DNA of 64,000 nt from Streptomyces djakartensis (GTDB lineage Bacteria; Actinomycetota; Actinomycetes; Streptomycetales; Streptomycetaceae): contig NZ_BMWE01000029.1 of assembly GCF_014651075.1 (NCBI RefSeq), forward strand, positions 1 through 64,000. Reading direction: 5' to 3'. Positions 34,047 to 41,826 of the stretch are shown one piece after another; positions within the stretch are counted from its first letter, which is position 1; each line of letters opens with the position of its first letter. The translations under genes were made by a program, and so were the position numbers. The notes beneath the pieces are model-generated. The model searched no databases and was not told where the DNA came from. It was given only the letters and a program-made list of their open reading frames with translations.

Positions 34047-35212
34047 CCGAAATCTTCCTCAAGGCTCCGCTGCTTACGGCCGAAAGCCGTCGTCGGCTCG
34101 TCCGCGCTCTTGTCCTTCTCCTTGCCGGCTGGGTCGTCACTCCCGGACAGTTCTCCGCCTGCGCCTGCCAGTCCGGCACCGACACCACCAGCGGGCACCT
34201 CGATGGCGAAGTCGGGGTTGTCGCCGCGCTGCCCGTATCGGGTCGGGTCCCAGCCCTCCGCGACGGGGATGCTATCCCTGTAGTGTCCGGCGCCGCCCAC
34301 TGTTGCTCCGCCAACCGCCCCACCTGCCGCATTGATCAGGGCATTCTTACCCCAGTCAGGGTCCTCGTCTGTCGTGAGAGCGGTATGGCCGTCCACGGCA
34401 AGCCCACCGACCACATTGCCGACTACCCCACCCGTGGTGTTCTCGATGACGCTCTTACCAAGAGCGCTCGGCGGACTGGCCATGTCATCCATGATTTTGG
34501 CGGCCTTCCCTGCTGCTGCGGCACCCGCAGGCGTGCCGACGGCTGCAGCGAGCCCTCCCTGCCAGGTTGCTTCCCAGACCTTGGCACCATCGACATCCTG
34601 ACCGGAGAGGCCGGCACCGAGCAGCGTTCCACCAGTGTTGCCCGCCCAGTTGACGAAGAAGCTGGCCGTCAGCTTCGTCATCCTTCCGGCCTGTTGGTAG
34701 GCGCGGATTGCCGCCGCGATACGCCGGAGCAGCGTACCGAGACGGGCTGAAATACGGATCGCCTGAGCGGCGAGCCGAGTGACATTGGCGGCAGCGGCAC
34801 CACCCGCGACGCCAAAACTCACAAAGGACAAGGCGACACCAACGCCGATCGAGACACCAATTTCGGCGTAGATTGCGTGAATCTCTTCGTTGACGGTCTC
34901 GATTTCATCGGCCACTTCATCGAGCTGCTTGGCGATGTCGTCGTACTCTTCGACACCTTGCTCGACTGCAGCTTTGACCTTGCGCCAGTGCCCCCTGAAC
35001 GCTTCCGCAGCTTCACCGCGCCAAGTGTGACCGACTGTGGCTTCGACGTTCTTGTCGAGTGCCGTGAGCAGTCCGTCGGGACCCGCCACATCGGCCTTGA
35101 GCTGCCGCCAGGCCTTGGCGGCCTGCCTCAGTTCATCCGGCCGACCACCGGGGTTGACGATCTCGAGGCCAAGCTCGACGAGCTCTTCTGCACCTGATTC
35201 CTTGCCGCTCAC
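34043..35212 (-). CDS. Large WXG100/LXG-like T7SS substrate
   Basis: This 389-residue protein starts with a helical region: GGRPDELRQAAKAWRQLKAD, then ALDKNVEATVGHTWRGEAAE with the W-x-G turn, then a coiled coil of about 50 residues (EEYDDIAKQLDEVADEIETV). A Gly/Ala-rich region that could span or associate with membrane follows, with a polar C-terminus (KQRSLEEDFG). The N-terminus is typical of ESX export modules. The GTG start overlaps the stop of the preceding small gene (GTGA at 35209-35212). No toxin motif was recognised in the C-terminal part. Confidence 0.75.
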   Translation of the reverse strand: MSGKESGAEELVELGLEIVNPGGRPDELRQAAKAWRQLKADVAGPDGLLTALDKNVEATVGHTWRGEAAEAFRGHWRKVKAAVEQGVEEYDDIAKQLDEVADEIETVNEEIHAIYAEIGVSIGVGVALSFVSFGVAGGAAAANVTRLAAQAIRISARLGTLLRRIAAAIRAYQQAGRMTKLTASFFVNWAGNTGGTLLGAGLSGQDVDGAKVWEATWQGGLAAAVGTPAGAAAAGKAAKIMDDMASPPSALGKSVIENTTGGVVGNVVGGLAVDGHTALTTDEDPDWGKNALINAAGGAVGGATVGGAGHYRDSIPVAEGWDPTRYGQRGDNPDFAIEVPAGGVGAGLAGAGGELSGSDDPAGKEKDKSADEPTTAFGRKQRSLEEDFG

Positions 35213-35544
35213 TTGCCGCCCCCCTCCCCCTTACCGAAGAGAACAGCAGTCTCCTCATCATTCACTTCGGTGTTCTTGTTGACCTTCCTCAGGGCGTCAG
35301 CGATCGCATCCAGATGCTCATGAAGCGCCTTCATCGCAGCAGCTGCGGTAGTTGAGTACTCGATGTAGGCGTTCCTGACCTCGTCCGATTCGGTGAGGAG
35401 CCCGAAGCCGTCAGAGATTGCTTCTTCGCCGGTCTCGTTCTCAAACTTCTTGAGATAGGCGCGCAGGTCATATGCCTGGAGCTCAAACTTCTTGGCGAGC
35501 CCCCTCCCTGCCCCGTCCGCGTAGTATGCCTCGCCGTCAGTCAT
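35209..35544 (-). CDS. WXG100-like small T7SS protein
   Basis: This 111-residue all-helical protein (SDGFGLLTESDEVRNAYIEY, then STTAAAAMKALHEHLDAIADALRKV) is the length of an ESX substrate or partner, though it lacks a clear WXG turn. The ATG at 35544 is preceded by GGGGAAA. Its stop overlaps the start of the larger WXG-like gene, the arrangement expected for a secreted pair. It is the first gene of a minus-strand unit running to about 31.5 kb. Confidence 0.7.
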   Translation of the reverse strand: MTDGEAYYADGAGRGLAKKFELQAYDLRAYLKKFENETGEEAISDGFGLLTESDEVRNAYIEYSTTAAAAMKALHEHLDAIADALRKVNKNTEVNDEETAVLFGKGEGGGK

Positions 35545-35920
35545 TTTTCCCCGTTCATGAACTACCTCATTAGGCGTAACCCGCCTGTACGACAGTCGCC
35601 TCGTCGAGCCTGCTGCGCCTTTGCTGACCTTGAAGTGATTTCTTGTTCTTAATCTCCCTGCTGCGGAGGCTGTTGCGGCATACGAGTTGGGATGCTGCAG
35701 GGACTGTCCTGGAGACATGGGGCACCCTTTGCTTTGGAGCTGCATTGGGGTGCCCTTAAGTAGGAGTTGCTAGGTAGGGGCCGGCGCCGGAGGCGCCCAA
35801 TCCAATCCAATCCAACGGGCTTACTGGCACAACTACGCCAGCATCGAGTAAGCAATACGTCGCTTGTCGTTCTGGCACCAGGCGCGAAGTGTAAAGAAGA
35901 GTGCGCTGCGCCGCCGCCCG
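35545..35920. other. Gene-free stretch with a degraded copy of the mycosin gene tail
   Basis: The stretch between the small WXG-like gene and the mycosin stop has no intact gene. Bases about 35649-35745 (minus strand) read, with a frameshift, like the mycosin C-terminus: SPGQSLQHPNSYA then PQQPPQQGD, against PPGQSPQHPNPYAQQPPHQG in the intact gene. This looks like a duplication scar. Confidence 0.6.
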
Positions 35921-37273
35921 CTATTGCCCTTGATGCGGGGGCTGCTGGGCGTAGGGATTGGGGTGCTGCGGGGACTGGCCTGGAGGAGTGGGGTATCCCT
36001 GATTGGGGGCTGCTGCGTGGGGGTACTGCTGATAGCCCGCCGGAGGCTGGGGCAGGTTTCCCGTACCTTGCGGAGAGGTTCCGCCGCCAGGTCCCGGACC
36101 ACCACCACGGCCGTTGCGGCGGCTGCGGATTACCGCGAAGAGGACAGCTGCGACGACTACGGCGCCTGCGACGCCAGCGATGAGGAAGATATTTCCGGAG
36201 GAAGACTTCTTCTTCTTGGCCTGGTTCGTGTTGTCGTCGTCGCGGGAGGCCGTTCCGGAGTTCGCCGAACTTGACTGCGAGGACTGTGCTAGGGGGCCCT
36301 GCTTGGGTCCCTTGGGGATGTCCATCGTCAATGCGGAGTACGGGCGGATCAAGCCGTAGCCGTATTCCTCGTCAGGTACTCTCTTAACCTTGCGGTCGAG
36401 GAAGGTGGCCGATTTGATCAGGCGGTTAATTACCTGGCCTGCGGTGAGGTCTGGGTATTTGGCTCGAATGAGCGCTGCGGTGGCGGATACATAGGCGGTT
36501 GCATCAGAGGTACCCGTTCCGTTTGAGTAGCCACTGGACTGGCTAGGATCCGCCTCGACAATATTGACGCCAGGAGCAACCAGTGTCACTCCGTCACCGT
36601 AATTGGAGTTATCCCAGACGTCCAAAGACTCGTCAACCGCACCTACCGCCACCACCCCTGGTAGTTTGGCTGGGTAAGGCAGTTCGTCAATGCCATCGTT
36701 TCCAGTACCCGCCACAACAACGGCATCATGTTGCTGCGCGTACTCAATTGCCTTCGCGCCCTCAGAGCCAGGAGAAGCGAGGGAATCCGTGAAAGATAGA
36801 TTGATCACATCTGCACCCTGATCAACCGCATATCGGATTCCGTTAGCCCATTGGTCGTCATTGAAGTCATCAACATTGGCAGCCTTGATCGGGAGAATCT
36901 TGGCTCTCGGTGCGAGGCCGATGACACCCGAAGAGTTATTCACCCCGTGTCCCTGACCTGCGATGATGCTAGCCATGCCCGTCCCATGACCGTCAGTGTC
37001 GTCCTGGGCCTCTTCACCATTGCCAGTGACGTTCTTACCCTTTAGTACCTGTCCGACCAGGTCAGGATGACTTCCGTCCACCCCTGTGTCGACAACGGCA
37101 ACCGTGACGCCTTGGCCCTGCGACTCTGACCATACCTTCTTGAAGTTGATCACATCAATGACCCATTGCTTGTCTCGGATGTAGTCCGCAGAGGCGTTGG
37201 GCGCCGAAGTGAGGAGCACAGCTCCTGTCAATGCCACGACACTTGTCGTGGCCCAGACTCGCTTGAAAATCAC
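35921..37273 (-). CDS. mycP: Mycosin-type subtilase of the T7SS
   Basis: This roughly 450-residue S8 serine protease has a signal peptide (MIFKRVWATTSVVALTGAVL, ending NASA) and the subtilase triad D62 (AVVDTGVD), H96 (GHGTGMA) and S256 (GTGTSDATA). A C-terminal transmembrane helix (IFLIAGVAGAVVVAAVLFAV) and an unusual Pro/Gln/Gly-rich cytoplasmic tail of about 75 residues follow. Mycosins sit on the ESX periplasmic face and stabilise or process the complex. The GTG at 37273 with AGGAG nearby is chosen over GTG 37288, which lacks a ribosome site. Part of the downstream tail is duplicated at 35.7 kb. Confidence 0.9.
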   Translation of the reverse strand: MIFKRVWATTSVVALTGAVLLTSAPNASADYIRDKQWVIDVINFKKVWSESQGQGVTVAVVDTGVDGSHPDLVGQVLKGKNVTGNGEEAQDDTDGHGTGMASIIAGQGHGVNNSSGVIGLAPRAKILPIKAANVDDFNDDQWANGIRYAVDQGADVINLSFTDSLASPGSEGAKAIEYAQQHDAVVVAGTGNDGIDELPYPAKLPGVVAVGAVDESLDVWDNSNYGDGVTLVAPGVNIVEADPSQSSGYSNGTGTSDATAYVSATAALIRAKYPDLTAGQVINRLIKSATFLDRKVKRVPDEEYGYGLIRPYSALTMDIPKGPKQGPLAQSSQSSSANSGTASRDDDNTNQAKKKKSSSGNIFLIAGVAGAVVVAAVLFAVIRSRRNGRGGGPGPGGGTSPQGTGNLPQPPAGYQQYPHAAAPNQGYPTPPGQSPQHPNPYAQQPPHQGQ

Positions 37274-37298
37274 TTCCCTGCTCCTCACTCAGCTATGG

Positions 37299-37346
37299 CC
37301 GGATGCAAAGTCGTCGTCTGTGGGCAGACGACGACTTTGCATCCGG
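37299..37346. terminator. Perfect 22-bp hairpin between two T7SS genes
   Basis: Arms 37299-37320 and 37325-37346 are perfect 22-base complements around a tggg loop, with central sequence gcaaagtcgtcgtctg. It lies between the EspB-like gene stop (37360) and the mycosin start, so it probably terminates the upstream unit. Confidence 0.8.
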
Positions 37347-37359
37347 ACCGCTTCATTGT

Positions 37360-38916
37360 TTACTCGATGGTTCGCGGTACGTTGCGATTGCGGTCCTCTT
37401 CCGAGATCCAGGTCTCTTCGTCCTCGACCAAATAGTCGGGACGGTCACCCCGGTTGTTCTCTTCCGAAGACCGTCGGCCGGTGCGGCCGCCCATACCACC
37501 AGCTCCGCCCGCCATGGCACCGCGCTGAGATCCGCCGCGGCTGCCGTGCAGGCCTGCACCACCACCAGCGCCCTTGCCAGCAACCCCCTTGGCCGCCCCT
37601 ATCACGCCGCCACGGGATTTTGCGAGGGCTCCTCGGCCACCGGCACCAGCTCCACCCCGGCCAGCTGCGCCAGCTCCAGCGCCGCCCATGCCGCCGCCCA
37701 TGCCAGCTCGGCCTCCAGCACCGCGGCCTGCTGCTGCACCGCCGCCAGCCAAACCACCGCGACCGCCCGCAGCTCCAATGCCGCCGCGTGCGGCAGCACC
37801 GCCAGCAAGTCCAGACATGCCACCAGGGGCCACAACGCCCGGGCTCTGGGTTCCGCCAGTTCCGATGCCGCCGCCACTGCCGCTGGGTACGCCAACACCC
37901 GTACTGGGGCGGCTCCCTGTCAGGCCAGGAGAAATGCTGTCAACCTTCGTCCTGGCTGTCGGAAGCTGTGCTCCTCCTGCAATGCCCGGGTCACGGGGCA
38001 CCGCCGGGGCTGGTTTGACGCTGGTGGTAGGTCCTGCGCTCCACGGCTTGTTGGCCGCACGCCCGGCACCCGGTCCGCCGCCTGCAGCGCTCGGCACTGA
38101 GATCGGAGGGGGCATCGACACGTCACTATTCGGAGGGCTGACGCCCTCTCTGTCGTTGATCCGCCCACCACTCTTAAGGTTCTGCGAATAAACCTTGTAG
38201 TTGGTGGCGAGCTCCTCCATCACCGCCACGGCTTTAAGCCGCCGCTCCATCTGGAGTGACAAGCTCTTCTCGTTCGCCTGAGCGACGGTGTCGGCGCTGG
38301 CGCCTGAAGCCAGGTCGTTCTTCATCTGAGCGTCGTCGCGCCCATCGTCGTTGAGCCTGTCACTCGCTCGCTCAGCCGCAGACGGTTCCTTGATGTCCTC
38401 CATCTTGGTCTTGGCTGCGTCGAGGTCCTTGCTGATCGCAAAGAGCTGCTCCGCCGTGAAGTTGGCGTGTGCAGCCCCATTGCGAATCTGGACACCAATG
38501 GCGTCTGCCCTCCGCCGGAAAGCTTCGGCGGCTTGGCCTTCCCAGTGCTCGAGGACGTTGTCGACGGCCGTCTGGAGCAACCCGGCAATGCTGCCCTTGG
38601 CCGCCTGTGAATCTACGCCGCCGGCCTTGCCGTCTCCGTCGCCACCGGACAGAATCTCGTGGACCTTCTTCCAGTGACTTCCAACCTCCGAGATCTTGCC
38701 GGGGTTGGAGTCCAGGATCATCCCGCGCAGGCCGTTGACCGAGTAGGACATGAAGTCCGTCTTGAAGCCCTTACGGTCGATGCCCTCTCCGTTGTGAGCG
38801 ACCTTGTCGGACTCAAGGAGGCGGTCATGCTCCTTCTTCTGTGACGCCTCTCGTTCGGCGTCCTGCCTTTCTTCCTGCTCTTTGGCAACTCTGTATTCTT
38901 CAGCTGCGCCGGCCAT
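37360..38916 (-). CDS. EspB/PPE-like Gly-rich T7SS protein
   Basis: This 518-residue protein has an N-terminal charged coiled coil. A WXG100-type helical domain follows (SEVGSHWKKVHEILSGG, then NVLEHWEGQAAEAFRRRADA, with W-E-G as the turn). Helices run to about residue 245, then a very Gly/Ala-rich region spans about residues 270-480. The C-terminal motif is RPDYLVEDEETWISEED. The architecture resembles mycobacterial EspB and actinobacterial PPE-like ESX cargo; an RPDYLVEDEETW-type tail is common in Streptomyces proteins of this kind. It follows the WXG100-like gene at 38960-39310 by 43 bases, on the same strand. Confidence 0.8.
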   Translation of the reverse strand: MAGAAEEYRVAKEQEERQDAEREASQKKEHDRLLESDKVAHNGEGIDRKGFKTDFMSYSVNGLRGMILDSNPGKISEVGSHWKKVHEILSGGDGDGKAGGVDSQAAKGSIAGLLQTAVDNVLEHWEGQAAEAFRRRADAIGVQIRNGAAHANFTAEQLFAISKDLDAAKTKMEDIKEPSAAERASDRLNDDGRDDAQMKNDLASGASADTVAQANEKSLSLQMERRLKAVAVMEELATNYKVYSQNLKSGGRINDREGVSPPNSDVSMPPPISVPSAAGGGPGAGRAANKPWSAGPTTSVKPAPAVPRDPGIAGGAQLPTARTKVDSISPGLTGSRPSTGVGVPSGSGGGIGTGGTQSPGVVAPGGMSGLAGGAAARGGIGAAGGRGGLAGGGAAAGRGAGGRAGMGGGMGGAGAGAAGRGGAGAGGRGALAKSRGGVIGAAKGVAGKGAGGGAGLHGSRGGSQRGAMAGGAGGMGGRTGRRSSEENNRGDRPDYLVEDEETWISEEDRNRNVPRTIE

Positions 38917-38959
38917 GTTCTACTCCCCTCGTCGGTGCCCTGTTGCCGAAACCCGCCAC

Positions 38960-39310
38960 CTACACCATCTGGTCCTTCGTGGAGCCACCCGAGTCGCCCC
39001 CCACGCTCATCTTGATCTCGTGCTCCTCGTTGTTGTACTTGTCCCGCACCTTCGAGGTTTTCGTGCTGAAGTCGTCGATCAACTCATGAAGCTTCTTGAT
39101 GATGTTCTCGATCTTGACCTTCATATCGCCATGAGCTCCGTGCAGGTCCCTGGCTTCCACGAACCAGCAGGACTGGCCGAAGGCATCCATCGGGATCTCC
39201 GTGTCGTACTTCGACGTCGTGCCGGCCTTGTCCATGTCATCGAGCAGCGTCCAGAGCTTCCGGATGACCTCATCCAGCGCGCTCAGATCAACCCGCATCC
39301 CGTTGCTCAT
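38960..39310 (-). CDS. WXG100-like protein paired with the EspB-like gene
   Basis: This 116-residue helical protein (SALDEVIRKLWTLLDDMDKA, then GAHGDMKVKIENIIKKLHEL) has the length and helical-hairpin shape of ESX proteins. A Gly-rich tail ends KDQMV. It starts with ATG and lies 43 bases upstream of the EspB-like gene, so the two are probably co-transcribed and may form a heterodimer. A canonical WXG turn is not clear. The gap to the second mycosin gene (74 bases) is short enough for one operon. Confidence 0.75.
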   Translation of the reverse strand: MSNGMRVDLSALDEVIRKLWTLLDDMDKAGTTSKYDTEIPMDAFGQSCWFVEARDLHGAHGDMKVKIENIIKKLHELIDDFSTKTSKVRDKYNNEEHEIKMSVGGDSGGSTKDQMV

Positions 39311-39383
39311 ACCCCGTTGTCCTCTCCCCTGTTGTCCAAGTCGTCAGCACCTCGCGGTGCCCAAGTCATCGCTCTGCCCTGCA

Positions 39384-40721
39384 TCAGCGGGAAGCCCTTC
39401 CGGACTCCTGAGCCCGCCGGCTACGCCAGTCCCGCAAAGCCACCCCGCTCCCCGCAGCCACAAGCGCCAGGGCCAGCCCCGTGCCCAACACGTACACGGC
39501 GATGCGGCGTTCGCGTTCCGCCTCGCTCTCGCCCATCGTCACCGCCATGGGTACGACCTCGCCGGACCGCACTGTCGTCGGCGGGTCCGGCTTCGGGGAA
39601 GTTCCCGGTGTCGAGTCGTCCGACAGCGCCGCGACTGGGTCGACGACGCCCCAGCCGATGAAGCGGTTGGGGCCGCGGCCCGGGCGTTGGGCGGTTTCCT
39701 CGATGCGGGTGGCGATCTGGGCGGCTTTCCAGGTCGGGTGCTTCTCCGCCAGGAGGGCCGCGACGCCGGCGACGTACGGGGCCGCGAAGCTCGTGCCGTC
39801 GGCGGTGCACTGGCCGCCCTTGGGGACGGTGGAGACCATGCCGACGCCGGGGGCCGCGACGTCGACGAAGTCGCCTGCCTGTGAGAAGAAGGCCCGTTCG
39901 TCGTTGCGGTCGGAGGCGGCCACCGCCAGGACGCCCGGGTAGGCGGCCGGGTAGGTTTCGGCGGACTTGCCGTCGGCTCCGTCGTTGCCGGCGGCCGCCA
40001 CGATCAGGGCGCCGGCGTTCACCGCGTTGGCCACGGCCCGCCGCAGTCCCGGCTCGTCTTCCTTGTCCGCAGTGTCCGAGGAGATGTTGATGATCTTCGC
40101 GCCCGCGGCGACGGCGGCGCTGATCGCCTGGGACATCGTCCCCGAGTCGCCCTGCTTCTCCCCTTCCCCGCCCGAGTAGCGGAGGGAGAGGATCTTGGCG
40201 TCACGTGCGATGCCCACGAAGCCGGTGCCCTTGAGCGGGCGGGCGGCGATGATGCCCGCGACCCGGGTGCCGTGGCCCTCTATGTCCTCGGTGCCGGAGC
40301 CGCCGACGTAGGACTTGCTGCCTGAGGCCATGGCGCCGCGGAGTTGGCGGTTGGAGTCGTCGACGCCCGTGTCGATCACCGCGACCGTGACGTTCTTGCC
40401 CGTCGCCTGTTCCCACAGCTGGTCCAGGAGGATCCGCTGGAGGGACCACGGCGTGGACTTGATGACGTCGCCGCCGAAGACGCATTCCGTGCTGGCCGAA
40501 AGGCCGAACTTCGAGCTGCCCGGGCCGCCGGGCCTGTCCGAGCCAGGGGCGCCGGAGTCGGCGGGGCGGGTGGCCGCCGCCGGGTCGGCGAGTGCCGGCG
40601 GCGCCGAGGCGAAGCAGATGCCGGTTGCCGCAAGCACGCCGAGGACCCGCTGCAGTGCGCGGGTTCCGCTGTTGCGGCTACGCGAACGGGCTGTCTGGCC
40701 CTCCACGTTCAGGCCCCCCAT
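39384..40721 (-). CDS. mycP: Second mycosin-type subtilase
   Basis: This roughly 445-residue S8 protease has a signal peptide (LGVLAATGICFASAPPALA) and triad D117 (VAVIDTGVD), H150 (EGHGTRVAG) and S311 (DGTSFAAPYVAG). A linker and a C-terminal transmembrane helix (VLGTGLALALVAAGSGVAL) follow. It directly follows the two WXG100 genes, the usual esx-mycP order. ATG 40721 (MGGLNVEGQ) and GTG 40706 are each preceded by an identical ggggg-CCTGAAC block, so either may serve as the start. It differs from the other mycosin in tail and signal peptide. Confidence 0.9.
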   Translation of the reverse strand: MGGLNVEGQTARSRSRNSGTRALQRVLGVLAATGICFASAPPALADPAAATRPADSGAPGSDRPGGPGSSKFGLSASTECVFGGDVIKSTPWSLQRILLDQLWEQATGKNVTVAVIDTGVDDSNRQLRGAMASGSKSYVGGSGTEDIEGHGTRVAGIIAARPLKGTGFVGIARDAKILSLRYSGGEGEKQGDSGTMSQAISAAVAAGAKIINISSDTADKEDEPGLRRAVANAVNAGALIVAAAGNDGADGKSAETYPAAYPGVLAVAASDRNDERAFFSQAGDFVDVAAPGVGMVSTVPKGGQCTADGTSFAAPYVAGVAALLAEKHPTWKAAQIATRIEETAQRPGRGPNRFIGWGVVDPVAALSDDSTPGTSPKPDPPTTVRSGEVVPMAVTMGESEAERERRIAVYVLGTGLALALVAAGSGVALRDWRSRRAQESGRASR

Positions 40722-40931
40722 GTTCAGGCCCCCAGGGCTTCCTTGCTTCCTTCGAAGCCGGGTGATGGTGGTGTGGCGGATACAGCGAAGCGGATGAAGG
40801 CTTGCTGGTCTTGCTGTGTGCGGTCTAGCGGAAGCCGTGTACGACCCCGGAGCAGAGGTCGGCCCAGCGGACGCCATGGCGTCGGCTGGGCCGATTCCCT
40901 TCATCTCATGTCCCTCGGGTCGCCGACGGGC

Positions 40932-41216
40932 TCAGCCCCAGGTCTGGGCGTTGCTCTTCTCAGTGGCCTGGTAGTTGTCGGCCGCGCTCTGCAGCGCCGT
41001 GGAGATCTTCAGCAGGGTCTGGTGCAGGTCGGCAGCGGTCTTGTCCCACTCACGCTGCTTGCGCTGGTAACCCTCCTGCGCCTCGCCTTCCCAGGTGGCG
41101 GCGACACGCTTGACCGCGGCCTCGAGGTCGTCGAGCTGCTGCTTGATGCGGCCCGCGGTGGTGCGCACGTCGCTGGACGCGTTGGTGATGGTTGCGTAAT
41201 TGACGAGGATCGACAT
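40932..41216 (-). CDS. WXG100 protein (EsxA/EsxB type)
   Basis: This 94-residue classic WXG100 protein has a helix-turn-helix with W42 in ATWEGEAQEG and a C-terminal YxxxE export motif (DNYQATEK). It starts with ATG and lies 80 bases downstream of the other WXG100 gene; the pair should form the secreted heterodimer. In S. coelicolor the esxBA products are T7SS-exported and affect sporulation. Which of the two is EsxA was not assigned. Confidence 0.9.
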   Translation of the reverse strand: MSILVNYATITNASSDVRTTAGRIKQQLDDLEAAVKRVAATWEGEAQEGYQRKQREWDKTAADLHQTLLKISTALQSAADNYQATEKSNAQTWG

Positions 41217-41296
41217 CGTCGTTCCCTTTCAGGAAGAATCGAAGGAAGTCGTGGAAATCGGGTAAAGCGGAAGAACTGCGAAGTGAGGTGGCTCGA

Positions 41297-41608
41297 TCAG
41301 CCGAAGTCGGACATGATCTTGCTGATCTCGGAGTTCTGCTGCTCTTCCGACGCGGAGTAGTTGCTCCGCGTGGAGTCCACGGCTTCCTTGATGTCGTTGA
41401 GGATGTCGCTCATCTTCTTCGCGTCCGCGTTCCAGCGCTCCTGCAGCTGGTGGTAGGACTTGGCCGCCTGGCCCTGCCAGCCGCCGGCGATCTGCTCGAT
41501 CACTCCGTTGAGGCGGCGGATCTCGCCCTGCAGCTGACCGTTCACGGTGTTGATGTCACCGGAAAGCTTGGTGAGTTCGTCCTCTGTTACCCGGAACTGG
41601 CCGGCCAT
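41297..41608 (-). CDS. WXG100 protein, partner of the downstream WXG100 gene
   Basis: This 103-residue WXG100 protein (DELTKLSGDINTVNGQLQGE, then W44 in AGGWQGQAAKSYH) has a C-terminal YxxxE signal (SNYSASEEQ). It is the first gene of the Esx pair and probably heterodimerises with the 94-residue protein downstream. The upstream 218 bases to the eccB stop should hold the esx promoter. ATG start. Confidence 0.9.
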   Translation of the reverse strand: MAGQFRVTEDELTKLSGDINTVNGQLQGEIRRLNGVIEQIAGGWQGQAAKSYHQLQERWNADAKKMSDILNDIKEAVDSTRSNYSASEEQQNSEISKIMSDFG

Positions 41609-41826
41609 GATGAACCTTCCCCCATGTCGTCGTTGATCCGGGAACCTTGCGTCGGTTCCCGAAGAAGCTTCGCACGCCTGAGCGCTGCAAACACTCTATC
41701 GTCAGCCCGTCACACATCCACAGACGAGGCCAATCAGTTACAGGGCTCACACACTTGGGCGATCGTCATGTGATCCAGACCGCCCGCCTGCCGCCAAGTG
41801 TGGCTGCCTTTCAACCAGTTGACGGG

